From the NCBI GenBank assembly GCA_964467925.1, contig CAYXSX010000008.1, forward strand, positions 1 through 64,000: 64,000 bases of DNA, written 5' to 3'. The DNA is from CAYXSX01 sp964467925. GTDB taxonomy: Bacteria; Pseudomonadota; Alphaproteobacteria; Micavibrionales; Micavibrionaceae. A program made the translations under genes and the position numbers. This document shows, in pieces, positions 31,442-40,423 of this stretch. How positions within the stretch are numbered: the first letter of the stretch is position 1; each line of letters begins with the position of its first letter. A model generated the notes under the pieces. That model worked only from the letters and a program-made list of their open reading frames with translations. It was not told the origin of the DNA and searched no databases.

Positions 31442-33590
31442 AACCGGATATGAAGGGCTGGTACGGCAAAACCCTGACGGGCTTCAGGCCGTTTCCTTCC
31501 TTGTCGGCGGCGCGCATTGTGCGGCCTGTATCCAGAAAATCGAATCCGCTCTTCTGGGCGACCCGCACATCAAACACGCGCGGCTGAATTTTTCTACCGG
31601 GCGGCTAGGTGCGGAATGGGACGGCCCTCCCGCCCTTGCCAATGATTTCGCGCAGAAAATAGAGGCGCTGGGCTACACTGTTCACCCCTATAACCTCGAC
31701 ACACGCCAGAGCGCGGCTGAAGATGAAAACACCGATCTGCTGCTCCGCCTTGGCGTGGCGGGTTTTGCAATGGGCAATATCATGCTGCTTTCCGTCGGGC
31801 TTTGGACAACTGATGCAGTGACGATGGGCGTGGCCACGCGCGAGCTTCTGCACTGGGTTTCCGCGTTGATCGCCATTCCCGCGATTGTGTTCTCGGGAAA
31901 ACCCTTTTTCAATTCGGCATGGGCGGCGCTGAAAAACCGCAACACGAATATGGACGTGCCGATTTCCGTCGCGATGATTCTTGCCAGCGCCATGAGCGTT
32001 TTTGAAATCCTGAATCACGGCGAACACGCCTATTTCGATTCCGCCGTCATGCTTATGTTCTTCCTGCTCATTGGGCGGTATCTCGATTTCCGTGTCCGGC
32101 GCAACGCCAAAAGTGCCGCAAGCGATTTGATGCAGACTTTGAGCGGTTTTGCCACCGTGCTGAAGAACGGCAAGACCCGGCGCATTTTCATCCGCGATCT
32201 TGGTGCAGGAATGGAGGTTCTGGTCGCGGCGGGCGAAACTATTCCCGCCGACGGCACGATCACTAAAGGTCAAGGCACGGTGGATATCTCCCTCGTGACC
32301 GGGGAAACGCTGCCCGCCAGCGTTAAAAAAGGCGACAGAGTGTATGCCGGAACGCTCAATCTGTCCACACCGCTGCAAATCAAGGTAACCAAGGCGGGCG
32401 AAGGCTCTCTGCTTGCCGACGTCGTACGCCTGATCGAAAGCGCGGAGCAGGCGCAGGCCCAGTACATCCGCCTTGCCGATAAAGCCGCGCGGCTTTATAC
32501 GCCTGTAGTTCATCTTTTCGCTCTGCTGGCCTTTGCCCTGTGGTGGGGACTTTGGGGCGCGGCTTGGCAGGACGCGCTCATGACCGCGATCACTGTGCTG
32601 ATCATCACCTGCCCCTGCGCTCTGGGTCTGGCTGTGCCGGTGGTGCAGGTTCTGGCCTCAGGAATTTTGATGAAGCGCGGCGTTCTTGTAAAATCCGGCG
32701 ACGCGCTCGAGCGGCTGGCCAGGATCGACACGATTTTATTCGACAAAACCGGCACGTTGACCCTTGGTAAGCCGAGCCTCACCGGAAACTATAATCAAGC
32801 CGATTTACGCCTCGCCGCTTCTCTGGCCGCGCATAGCCGCCATCCGCTTTCTATTGCCCTGCGGAAGGGGTTTGACGGCGATCTTCTTTCCCTTACCGAT
32901 ATTCAGGAGCATGCGGGCAAGGGTCTGAAGGCGAATTTCGAAGGCAGAGAAATCAAGCTCGGCAACGCAACATGGTGCGGTATAGAAGATGACGGAATAG
33001 AAGGCATTCGCGTCTTTCTAACCGTGGATGAAGCCGCAACCGCCGCATTCCACTTCGAGGACAAGCTGCGCGGCGATGCAAAAACTACGATCGCCGGATT
33101 GCAAAATCGTGGGTTGGATACGATCCTTCTGTCCGGTGACCGCAAGGCCGCGGCAGAAAATATCGCCACGGAGGCAGGGATCAAAACACTCTATGCCGAA
33201 CAAACGCCGGTCGATAAATACAACGTCTTGCAGGAACTGAAATCGCAAGGACACAAGGTTCTGATGGTCGGCGACGGACTTAACGACGCGCCCGTGCTTG
33301 CCAGCGCCGATATTTCCATAGCCCCAGGTACGGCGATAGATATGGCCCGAAACGCGGCAGATATCGTGTTTATGGGCGAGGCCCTTGCGCCAGTCGCCCT
33401 CACGTACCACATCGCCGTGAAGGCGCAAAAGCTGGTAAAGCTCAATTTCGCGCTGGCCGTTCTCTATAACGCCGTCGCCATTCCGCTGGCCTTTGCCGGG
33501 CTGGTCACACCCCTGATCGCCGCCATTGCCATGGCCGGTTCATCTCTTATTGTCATCGCGAACTCTTTCAGGTTAAAATCGAATCTATGA
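31431..33590 (+). CDS. ccoI: Copper-translocating P1B-type ATPase CcoI (FixI)
   Basis: 719 residues from the ATG at 31431 (MKNETGYEGLVRQNPDGLQA); the frame is open further upstream to 31320 without a good start. It has an HMA-like domain with GGAHCAACIQKIESALLGD, the copper-path motif ITCPCALGLAVPV, the phosphorylation loop FDKTGTLTLGKP, the actuator VTGETLPAS and the hinge VGDGLNDAPVLASA. It delivers copper for the CuB centre of CcoN. It sits between ccoH and ccoS, with overlaps at both ends. Confidence 0.96.
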   Translation: MKNETGYEGLVRQNPDGLQAVSFLVGGAHCAACIQKIESALLGDPHIKHARLNFSTGRLGAEWDGPPALANDFAQKIEALGYTVHPYNLDTRQSAAEDENTDLLLRLGVAGFAMGNIMLLSVGLWTTDAVTMGVATRELLHWVSALIAIPAIVFSGKPFFNSAWAALKNRNTNMDVPISVAMILASAMSVFEILNHGEHAYFDSAVMLMFFLLIGRYLDFRVRRNAKSAASDLMQTLSGFATVLKNGKTRRIFIRDLGAGMEVLVAAGETIPADGTITKGQGTVDISLVTGETLPASVKKGDRVYAGTLNLSTPLQIKVTKAGEGSLLADVVRLIESAEQAQAQYIRLADKAARLYTPVVHLFALLAFALWWGLWGAAWQDALMTAITVLIITCPCALGLAVPVVQVLASGILMKRGVLVKSGDALERLARIDTILFDKTGTLTLGKPSLTGNYNQADLRLAASLAAHSRHPLSIALRKGFDGDLLSLTDIQEHAGKGLKANFEGREIKLGNATWCGIEDDGIEGIRVFLTVDEAATAAFHFEDKLRGDAKTTIAGLQNRGLDTILLSGDRKAAAENIATEAGIKTLYAEQTPVDKYNVLQELKSQGHKVLMVGDGLNDAPVLASADISIAPGTAIDMARNAADIVFMGEALAPVALTYHIAVKAQKLVKLNFALAVLYNAVAIPLAFAGLVTPLIAAIAMAGSSLIVIANSFRLKSNL

Positions 33591-33733
33591 GCATTCTGGT
33601 CTATCTCATCCCCGCCGCCTTATGTCTGGGCCTTATAGGCTTGGCAGCATTTATATGGTCCATGAAATCCGGGCAATACGAAGATATGGGCGGGGCCGCC
33701 AACCGTATCCTTCTGGATGAGGACGAAAATTGA
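33587..33733 (+). CDS. ccoS: cbb3 oxidase maturation protein CcoS
   Basis: 48 residues, one membrane segment (LIPAALCLGLIGLAAFIWSM) followed by SGQYEDMGGAANRILLDEDE, the family signature. CcoS is needed for haem/copper insertion into cbb3 oxidase. It overlaps ccoI by 4 bases. The stop TGA lies inside the FNR box at 33730-33743. Confidence 0.93.
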   Translation: MSILVYLIPAALCLGLIGLAAFIWSMKSGQYEDMGGAANRILLDEDEN

Positions 33734-33743
33734 CCAAAGTCAA
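33730..33743. promoter_or_regulatory. FNR/FixK-type box before the PAS/chemoreceptor pair
   Basis: TTGACCAAAGTCAA, a perfect TTGAC-N4-GTCAA palindrome overlapping the ccoS stop. It lies 35 bp upstream of the PAS protein start at 33778. Confidence 0.8.
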
Positions 33744-33777
33744 GCAGACACAACCCCATTTATGCTAAGATAAAAAG

Positions 33778-34299
33778 GTGAAAGAACCGACCCTAACTGG
33801 TGTAGAACGGACGTTTAACGCTAATGAAATTATTGTAAGCAAGACCAACCTGAAAGGGCACATCACCTACGCCAACCGCGTATTCATTGATCTGTCCGGA
33901 TACAGGGAAAAGGATCTGATCGGCGCGCCGCACAGCATACTGCGCCATCCGCAAATGCCGCGCTGCGTCTTCAAGCTTTTGTGGGATACGATTGAAAGCC
34001 GGAAAGAAATTTTCGCCTACGTGATCAACCTTGCGGCAAACGGCGACCATTACTGGGTTTTCGCGCATGTGACGCCGAGCTTCGATGCGAGCGGAGCCCT
34101 GACGGGCTATCATTCCAACCGCCGCGTCCCCAACCGCCAGACGCTGGATCAGACTATCATCCCGCTCTATCAATCCCTGCTGAAGGAAGAACAAAAGCAT
34201 CCCAACCGGAAAGAGGGAATGATGGCGGGCTACAATATGCTGCTTTCCCTTCTGGAGCAGAAAGGTATGGGTTATGATGAACTTATCTTCTCTGTCTAA
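33778..34299 (+). CDS. Aer-type PAS domain protein
   Basis: 173 residues, starting at a GTG. It has a single PAS domain of the aerotaxis kind: IIVSKTNLKGHITYANRVFI, DLSGYREKDLIGAPHSILRH, then NGDHYWVFAHVTPSFDASGA. In Aer this fold binds FAD and senses redox state. A helical tail with HPNRKEGMMAGYNMLLSLLE follows, and there is no membrane segment. The last 26 bases overlap the chemoreceptor gene, so sensor and signalling domain are two coupled proteins instead of one Aer. An FNR box lies just upstream. The spacing between AAAAGG and the GTG is too short for a normal ribosome-binding site, so the start is uncertain. Confidence 0.87.
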   Translation: MKEPTLTGVERTFNANEIIVSKTNLKGHITYANRVFIDLSGYREKDLIGAPHSILRHPQMPRCVFKLLWDTIESRKEIFAYVINLAANGDHYWVFAHVTPSFDASGALTGYHSNRRVPNRQTLDQTIIPLYQSLLKEEQKHPNRKEGMMAGYNMLLSLLEQKGMGYDELIFSV

Positions 34300-35566
34300 G
34301 GCCAAAATATTCGCCGCATTAACTATGGGCTCGGCCTTAGCATGCCCTTTTTTTCCGGTGCCGGGCGCTGCGGCGGTCTGTGCTTTTACGGCGCTCGGCT
34401 TTTACAACATTCATAAGGCCCAGCGCAACATCAGGAAGGCCACCGCAGTGTGCAAAAAGCTGGAGAAGGGAGACTTTGAAACCCGCCTGACGCATATTCC
34501 GCGTGATGGAGAAATCTCCGAACTGCTCTGGTCGATCAACGAAATGACGGATTGCATGGACGCCTTCGTGCGCGAATCCACCGCCGCGATGGAGCATGTC
34601 AGCCGCAATCAGTATTTCCGCCGTATCCTTGAGGCGGGATTGCAGGGCGGCCTTTTAAACGGTGCGCGGATCATCAACAACGCGACCCAGAACGTGGCGG
34701 ATAAAATGAACGGCTTTACCGCGATCGCCAATGATGTCGATACCTCGCTGATCAATGTCATGAGCCAGATCAACTCGACCGTTTTAAGTCTGGAGGAAAG
34801 CACGACCGTGATGCAATCCAGCGTATCGCAAGCCAGAAGCGAAACGGAAAAGGCTATCGACAATTCCAACCAGACCTCTTTAAGCTCGCAATCGATTTCT
34901 GCGGCGGCGGAAGAAATGTCGGCTTCCATCGCGGAAATCAGCACACAAATTACAAAAACCGCCAGTATTTCAAACGAGGCCGTTTCCATGGCCAACGATG
35001 CCGGAAGCGTCGTACAGGCGCTCGCCGAAACCGCCAAGAGCATCAGCGAAGTGATTTCGCTTATTCAGGAAATCGCGGAGCAGACGAACCTGCTCGCTCT
35101 GAACGCAACCATAGAGGCGGCGCGCGCCGGAGATGCCGGTAAGGGATTTGCCGTCGTCGCCACGGAGGTCAAGGCTCTGGCCTCCCAGACCGCCAAAGCG
35201 ACGGAAGAAATCAGATCGCATATCACCGAAGTGCAAAGCGCGACAGGAAATGCTGTTTCCTCCTTTGAGGACATAGGCAAAATCGTTTCTGATATTTCCG
35301 AGGCGTGTAACGTCGTTGCTGCTGCGGTAGAACAGCAAAACGCCGCCTCCAAGGAAATCGCCGTGAACGCGGAGCGAGCCTCTAGCGCAACGCAATCGGT
35401 TTCCTCTAACATTCACGACCTTGGTAAAAACGTGCAACAGGTCGATGACATCAGCCGCCGGGTTAAAGACGGAAGCGCCAATCTTTCCACCCAGTCCAAG
35501 GATCAGGTCGAAGCCCTGCTCGCCAAGATGAAAATCTTTATGGGCGAGCTGAAAAAAATCGCCTAA
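34274..35566 (+). CDS. Methyl-accepting chemotaxis signalling protein (partner of the PAS protein)
   Basis: 430 residues. The hydrophobic N-terminus (SLSKAKIFAALTMGSALACP and PGAAAVCAFTALGFYNI) forms one or two membrane segments. A HAMP-like part with KKLEKGDFETRLTHIPRDGE follows, then the signalling domain with the conserved hairpin tip EIAEQTNLLALNATIEAARA, GDAGKGFAVVATEVKALASQ. There is no periplasmic ligand domain. It probably signals oxygen or redox state through the PAS protein encoded immediately upstream, as a split Aer receptor. Start at 34274 or the next ATG. Confidence 0.92.
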   Translation: MMNLSSLSKAKIFAALTMGSALACPFFPVPGAAAVCAFTALGFYNIHKAQRNIRKATAVCKKLEKGDFETRLTHIPRDGEISELLWSINEMTDCMDAFVRESTAAMEHVSRNQYFRRILEAGLQGGLLNGARIINNATQNVADKMNGFTAIANDVDTSLINVMSQINSTVLSLEESTTVMQSSVSQARSETEKAIDNSNQTSLSSQSISAAAEEMSASIAEISTQITKTASISNEAVSMANDAGSVVQALAETAKSISEVISLIQEIAEQTNLLALNATIEAARAGDAGKGFAVVATEVKALASQTAKATEEIRSHITEVQSATGNAVSSFEDIGKIVSDISEACNVVAAAVEQQNAASKEIAVNAERASSATQSVSSNIHDLGKNVQQVDDISRRVKDGSANLSTQSKDQVEALLAKMKIFMGELKKIA

Positions 35567-35578
35567 AGCGGCAGCAAA

Positions 35579-35592
35579 TTGACTTGTGTCAA
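35579..35592. promoter_or_regulatory. FNR/FixK-type box before ompW
   Basis: TTGACTTGTGTCAA, a perfect TTGAC-N4-GTCAA palindrome 73 bp before the ompW start at 35665. ompW is FNR-controlled in enteric bacteria, which makes the match more credible. Confidence 0.8.
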
Positions 35593-35664
35593 TTTTTTCC
35601 CGCGCAAAGCCGCTTACTCTCATACCGTGATTAAATACAGATGCGGTTGAGAGGACCAAAAATC

Positions 35665-36296
35665 ATGTCAAAAAAATTAAAGCTGCTTATGCTAACCACT
35701 ATGGCCCTTACAGGTGTCACAAGCGCCGCAATGGCGCAGGAAGGGTCAGACTGGCTTGCCAAGGAACGTTTCCAGCTTCGCATACGGGCGATCGACGTTA
35801 ACGCCGACGGTGATGGTACAGTCGCGCAAAACGGCCTGAAAACAGATGTAGATGCGTCTATCACCCCGGAAGTAGACGTTACACGAAGAATATAGCAGCT
35901 GAGCTGATTGCGGCAACGTCAAAGCATACGGTCACAGCAGGAAACCTTGTTTTGGGCGATGCGTGGATCCTGCCACCCACCCTGACTGTGCAATATCATT
36001 TTACGCCGGAAAATAAATTCAGCCCCTATGTCGGCGCCGGGCTTAACTATTCCCTGTTTTACGGCGAGGATGACGGCGCCGGGTTCGACAATCTGGATGT
36101 CGATGGGGGCGTCGGTTACGCGATTCAGGCCGGTTTTGATTACTGGCTGAACGATAACTGGGGCGTTAACGCGGACGCGAAATACATCAATCTTGACGTG
36201 GATGTCGATGTAGATTCAGGCAGCACACATCTTGACGCCGATAGCGTTGATCTTGACCCCGTTATTCTTGGAGTTGGAGTATCCTACCGATTCTAA
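35665..36296 (+). pseudogene. ompW: OmpW-family outer membrane protein, frameshifted
   Basis: The first part starts at 35665 (GAGAGGA upstream) with signal peptide MSKKLKLLMLTTMALTGVTS ending AAMA, then LAKERFQLRIRAIDVNADG and ITPEVDVT. A frame change at about 35881-35883 follows. The second part, from KNIAAELIAATSKHTVTAGN, continues LPPTLTVQYHFTPENKFSPY and ends in the outer-membrane Phe (VILGVGVSYRF). The OmpW family normally reads DVTYFFTKNIAAEL at the break, so about 10 bases (1 modulo 3) seem to be missing. Either the gene is inactivated or this is an assembly error. OmpW forms an eight-strand beta barrel for small hydrophobic molecules. Confidence 0.85.
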
Positions 36297-36328
36297 GAAT
36301 TTCGTTTTTAAATCAGATAGATAAAGTC

Positions 36329-36344
36329 AGTTTCACGTGAAACA
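36329..36344. promoter_or_regulatory. parS-like site
   Basis: AGTTTCACGTGAAACA matches the ParB-binding consensus TGTTTCACGTGAAACA at 15 of 16 positions, with a 14-bp perfect palindrome GTTTCACGTGAAAC. It lies between ompW and the hybrid kinase gene, 19 bp before its ATG. Such sites usually cluster near the replication origin. Confidence 0.7.
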
Positions 36345-36362
36345 TGACCGAAATCAGGGCAT

Positions 36363-39300
36363 ATGCCAGATCTCTACCATTTAGCTATAAAGAACTTTGT
36401 CAAAATAGCCTGCCTGGCCTGCTGGTATTTTCTTGCGGGGAGGCTGGGACTGTTGCTCGCCATTCCTCCGGGCTACGCCACCGTATTCTGGCCGGCATCG
36501 GGAATCGCACTCGCCTTTATCTATCATTACGGCTACCGGCTTTTACCCGGCGTTTTTATCGGCTCTGCCGTGCTGAATTTCCTGACCTATTACAGCCCGG
36601 AAAACTGGAACGATGTAGTCATAACTCATCTGATAAATGCGCTTTCCATCGGCACGGGCGCAACCTTGCAGGCATGGCTAGGCACCTTCCTGATGCGGCG
36701 TTTCATTGGAACGAACGACAGGCTTGAAAAGACCAGGAATATTCTAAAATTCCTTATGCTTGGAGCCATCATCAGCGGGCTTGTATCCGCAAGCTGGGGT
36801 ATCTCTACGCTTCTATTGACAAAAACCATACCGCTTAGCAATAGCCTGTTTTCATGGTGGACATGGTATACGGGTGACGTGCTCGGCATTATGGTTTTTA
36901 GTCCGGTCATTATGTTGCTGCTAAACGACGCCGTAAATAAAGCACGCAAAGTGTATGTCGCCGTCCCTATGCTCGTAATATTCTCGATCGTCATCCATCT
37001 TTTCATCCTTGGATTAAAATGGGAAGACAAGCGAGCCAAAGCTGTCTTTGAAAATAACGCCATCCTTGCCGCAGAACACATTAAGAAAGAATTTTTGAGT
37101 TATTGGCAGGAACTCGAGGCGTTGGAAAGTTTTTATAAATCTTTCAACGTAATAAACAGAGACGAATTTTCAACTTTTGTAAGCGATTCTCTGTCGCGGC
37201 ATAAAGGTATTAAAGGCATGGTCTGGGTGCCTTATATCACCGCAGACGAACGCAAAGGTTTCGAACAAAAAGTTCGCTCAGAAGGTTTTCCGAACTTCTA
37301 TATCAAGGAACGGGACGAAAACAACGAACTGGTCAAAGCCGGACCGCGTGATCAATATTTTCCGGCCTATTTTATGGAGCCTTTCACAGCCTCCTACCAT
37401 CACCGTATGGGACAAGATCTGGGGATGGAAAAAAAGCGCCACGATGCACTGATGCGCGCCGCAAAGACCGGACATGGAATCGCAACACGCCGCATCCGCT
37501 TTTTTTCTGAAACGGAAGCCGATCAATTCGGCGTACTGGTAAACATCCCAATTTATAAAAAAGATTTTAATCCCAAAAACGAACAAGAACGGCTTGAAAA
37601 CCTGCAAGGTTATGTTGTCGGGGCGTACAGGTTTAAGGATATTCTCGAACCCCTCATCTGGCCCTGGCATTCGAAAGGCCTGGAAATCGAAATTATTGAT
37701 AAAACCGAACCTGAGCAGCCTGAAATGCTTTTCAGTTCTTCCACCGGCTCGGCAAAAAAAGATGTTTCACTTCCAGCCAAATCTAGTTTCACAAGAAATT
37801 TTACCCTGGACGTTTATGACCGGATCTGGGAAATCAGGGCTTATAGTCCTTTTTTCTATATTATTGCCAACAAGAATTGGGCAATCTGGATAACATTGGC
37901 AGGAGGCGTTTTCTTTACAGGACTTCTTGGAACTTTTCTTCTTATGGCCACCGGAAGAACCGCCGAGATCGAACAAATTGTCTATGAACGCACCAAGGAA
38001 CTTCAACAAAAGAGACTTGAACTGGAAAAAGCGCAAAAGCAGGCGGAAGCCGCAAGCCAGACAAAGAGCGATTTCCTTGCCAATATGAGCCATGAAATCA
38101 GAACACCCATGACCGCCATTATCGGCATGACGCAGTTGCTGGATGATATGAAGTTGAATAAAACCACTCGCTACTACGTGGATACGATCGCCCATTCGGC
38201 AGACTTCCTTTTGCAAATTATAGATGACATTCTGGACTTCTCCAAAATCGAATCCGGGCAGGTAAAGCTGGAAAATGTTTCCTTTAATTTGCATGAACTG
38301 TGCGAGAAGGTTCATCAGACTTTTGTATCAAAGGCCTCGGAAAAAAGCGTCGATCTAAGGTTGGAATATGCCGGAAACGCACCCAAAATATTTATAGGTG
38401 ATCCCGGAAAAATCCGTCAAGTTCTGTTTAATCTTTGCGGGAACGCCATTAAATTTACCAATGAGGGCCATATCATCCTATCTGTAAATCCTATAAGAAT
38501 TTCCGAAACAGAGGCGACGTTATTCATCTGCGTAAAGGATACGGGTATCGGAATTCCGAAAGACAAGCAAAAACTTATTTTTAATAAATTCCAGCAAGCA
38601 GATACATCCACGGCACGCAAATACGGCGGTACGGGTCTGGGTCTGAGCATATGTAGGCAGATCGTCAAGCTGATGGGCAGCACTCTAAAGGTTAAAAGCG
38701 AACCGGACAAAGGCTCCGAATTTTATTTCGAACTGACACTGCCCGTAAGCAAGAATGCAGAGAATGGAGCTATAGGGCTGAAAGAAAAGCGGAATTATCA
38801 AGGTCTGAGAATACTCTTAGTAGAAGACACGATGCTCAATCAAGAAGTAATCGGCACAATGTTTGAGAAGAGAGGTTTCGAAATTCTTAAGGCCGAGAAC
38901 GGCGAAGTGGCTATTGAAAAACTCCTGAAAGAAAAGGTCGATCTTATCCTGATGGACTGCCAGATGCCGATTATGGACGGATATGAAGCCACAAGGAAAA
39001 TCAGAAATGAATTAAAAATGAAGGATATTCCGATTGCCGCGGTCAGTGCCAAGGCTTTTAAATCAGACCGGGATCAATGTCTGGAGGCAGGCATGAACGA
39101 TTATATCAGCAAGCCGATCAAGAACGATGATCTGGATGAACTTTTAGGCCGGATATTTCCAAGCGAGAAAAAAACGGAGCAGGAAAGTACAGAGATCATA
39201 GATAAGGAAATTTTGCAGAAGCTTAGAAAAATTACGGGCGACAGATTTTTAAGGATTTTGGAAACTTATAAAAGCGAGGCACAGGAGCTTCTTGAAAAGC

Positions 39301-39530
39301 TGGAACAAGCGATTGCGGAACATGACCCTAAAGGCGCCGAGTACGCCTCTCATTCCTTAAAAAGTGCTAGTGCGCAAATAGGAGCCGTTATTTTGGAATC
39401 TCAGATGCAGGAAATTGAAAGCGCAGCCTCACAAAGCGACCTGCGAGAAGTGACAAAGATTTTTACAAGAGTACAGGGATCTTTTAAGGAACTGGAAGCC
39501 CTTCTGGAAGAGATTATTGCAAAAGAATGA
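36363..39530 (+). CDS. MASE1-CHASE hybrid sensor histidine kinase with receiver and Hpt domains
   Basis: 1055 residues. The N-terminal MASE1-type multi-span membrane sensor has LGLLLAIPPGYATVFWPASG and SWWTWYTGDVLGIMVFSPV. A CHASE periplasmic domain (about residues 225-440) includes GIKGMVWVPYITADERKGFE. After another membrane segment come a HisKA with FLANMSHEIRTPMTAIIGM (His about 578), an HATPase with DTGIGIPKDKQKLIFNKFQQ and KYGGTGLGLSICRQIVKLMG, a receiver with LILMDCQMPIMDGYEATRK (Asp about 865), and an Hpt with YASHSLKSASAQIGA (His near 997). This is a full internal phosphorelay. A response regulator is encoded convergently 6 bp downstream. Ligand unknown. Confidence 0.94.
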   Translation: MPDLYHLAIKNFVKIACLACWYFLAGRLGLLLAIPPGYATVFWPASGIALAFIYHYGYRLLPGVFIGSAVLNFLTYYSPENWNDVVITHLINALSIGTGATLQAWLGTFLMRRFIGTNDRLEKTRNILKFLMLGAIISGLVSASWGISTLLLTKTIPLSNSLFSWWTWYTGDVLGIMVFSPVIMLLLNDAVNKARKVYVAVPMLVIFSIVIHLFILGLKWEDKRAKAVFENNAILAAEHIKKEFLSYWQELEALESFYKSFNVINRDEFSTFVSDSLSRHKGIKGMVWVPYITADERKGFEQKVRSEGFPNFYIKERDENNELVKAGPRDQYFPAYFMEPFTASYHHRMGQDLGMEKKRHDALMRAAKTGHGIATRRIRFFSETEADQFGVLVNIPIYKKDFNPKNEQERLENLQGYVVGAYRFKDILEPLIWPWHSKGLEIEIIDKTEPEQPEMLFSSSTGSAKKDVSLPAKSSFTRNFTLDVYDRIWEIRAYSPFFYIIANKNWAIWITLAGGVFFTGLLGTFLLMATGRTAEIEQIVYERTKELQQKRLELEKAQKQAEAASQTKSDFLANMSHEIRTPMTAIIGMTQLLDDMKLNKTTRYYVDTIAHSADFLLQIIDDILDFSKIESGQVKLENVSFNLHELCEKVHQTFVSKASEKSVDLRLEYAGNAPKIFIGDPGKIRQVLFNLCGNAIKFTNEGHIILSVNPIRISETEATLFICVKDTGIGIPKDKQKLIFNKFQQADTSTARKYGGTGLGLSICRQIVKLMGSTLKVKSEPDKGSEFYFELTLPVSKNAENGAIGLKEKRNYQGLRILLVEDTMLNQEVIGTMFEKRGFEILKAENGEVAIEKLLKEKVDLILMDCQMPIMDGYEATRKIRNELKMKDIPIAAVSAKAFKSDRDQCLEAGMNDYISKPIKNDDLDELLGRIFPSEKKTEQESTEIIDKEILQKLRKITGDRFLRILETYKSEAQELLEKLEQAIAEHDPKGAEYASHSLKSASAQIGAVILESQMQEIESAASQSDLREVTKIFTRVQGSFKELEALLEEIIAKE

Positions 39531-39536
39531 TAGACG

Positions 39537-40301
39537 TTATTCGGCTATTTCAGTTTTTACAGCCAGCGTATAGCCCACTCCGCGGACGGACTCAATGATC
39601 TCTGAAGAAGCGGCGTTGCGGCTCAGTTTTTTGCGAATACGCATAATCTGGACATCCACCGCACGGTCTGTGGTGTTGTGATCACCGTCACGGGCGATAT
39701 CAAGCAATTGTTCCCGCGAAAGCACGCGCCCCTCACCCAATACGAGGGTTTCAAGAAGACGGTATTCCTTGGCTGTAAGATTGGCGCTGGTACCATTTCC
39801 GTCAAATGCCTGGAATTTGTGACGGTTTAATACCCATTTATCAAATTTTATTTTTGTCGCAAAAGTCTTACCAGAGGGTGCATCATGATCATTTGCACTC
39901 TCTTTCATAGCTCGATAACGCCGAATATGGGCTTTCACCCTTGCCAAAACTTCTTTGATCTCAATAGGCTTCCCGAGATAATCGTCGGCGCCCATTTCCA
40001 ATCCGACAACCTTGTCCACCATTTCATTCTTCCCGCTAATAACAATGACAGGAGCATCAGTGTGATTGCGAATTTCTTTAATCAGGCTTAAACCATCTCC
40101 GTCCGGCAGGATGAGATCAAGAAGGAAAAGATCAGGCTTTGTTTCAATAAATATCTGACGAAATTTTGACACCGTACCCGCGCTGGTTACGCTATAACCA
40201 TGCTCGATAAAGCTTTCACGCATCATCTCGCAAAGCGTCTTACTGTCCTCCAGTATGAAAACTGAAGCCTTTTCAAATTGTGTATTTCTTTGCTCCGGCA
40301 C
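39537..40301 (-). CDS. OmpR-family response regulator
   Basis: 254 residues from a GTG at 40301 with AGGGAT upstream. The receiver domain (residues 12-125) has FILEDSKT, LFLLDLILPDGDG (phospho-Asp 62) and GADDYLGKPIEI. The C-terminal winged helix has TAKEYRLLETLVLGEGRVLS, DRAVDVQIMRIRKKL and VRGVGYTLAV. It binds DNA as a dimer after phosphorylation. It is convergent with the hybrid kinase (likely partner) and diverges from the PAS chemoreceptor across a perfect inverted repeat at 40321-40339. Confidence 0.94.
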   Translation of the reverse strand: MPEQRNTQFEKASVFILEDSKTLCEMMRESFIEHGYSVTSAGTVSKFRQIFIETKPDLFLLDLILPDGDGLSLIKEIRNHTDAPVIVISGKNEMVDKVVGLEMGADDYLGKPIEIKEVLARVKAHIRRYRAMKESANDHDAPSGKTFATKIKFDKWVLNRHKFQAFDGNGTSANLTAKEYRLLETLVLGEGRVLSREQLLDIARDGDHNTTDRAVDVQIMRIRKKLSRNAASSEIIESVRGVGYTLAVKTEIAE

Positions 40302-40320
40302 GATTATCCCTCACTTGTAA

Positions 40321-40339
40321 CCCAATTGTAATAATTGGG
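40321..40339. promoter_or_regulatory. Perfect inverted repeat between the response regulator and the chemoreceptor
   Basis: CCCAATT, five bases GTAAT, then AATTGGG. It lies 20 bp upstream of the response regulator start and 85 bp before the chemoreceptor ATG. It could be an operator of the OmpR-type protein or another repressor. Confidence 0.5.
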
Positions 40340-40423
40340 AAATAATAAAGCAATCATACTCGGGTATAATAGTAAATAGATGCTGTTTTATACACGTTAA
40401 AACCAGAGGAAGGAACCCCTGTC

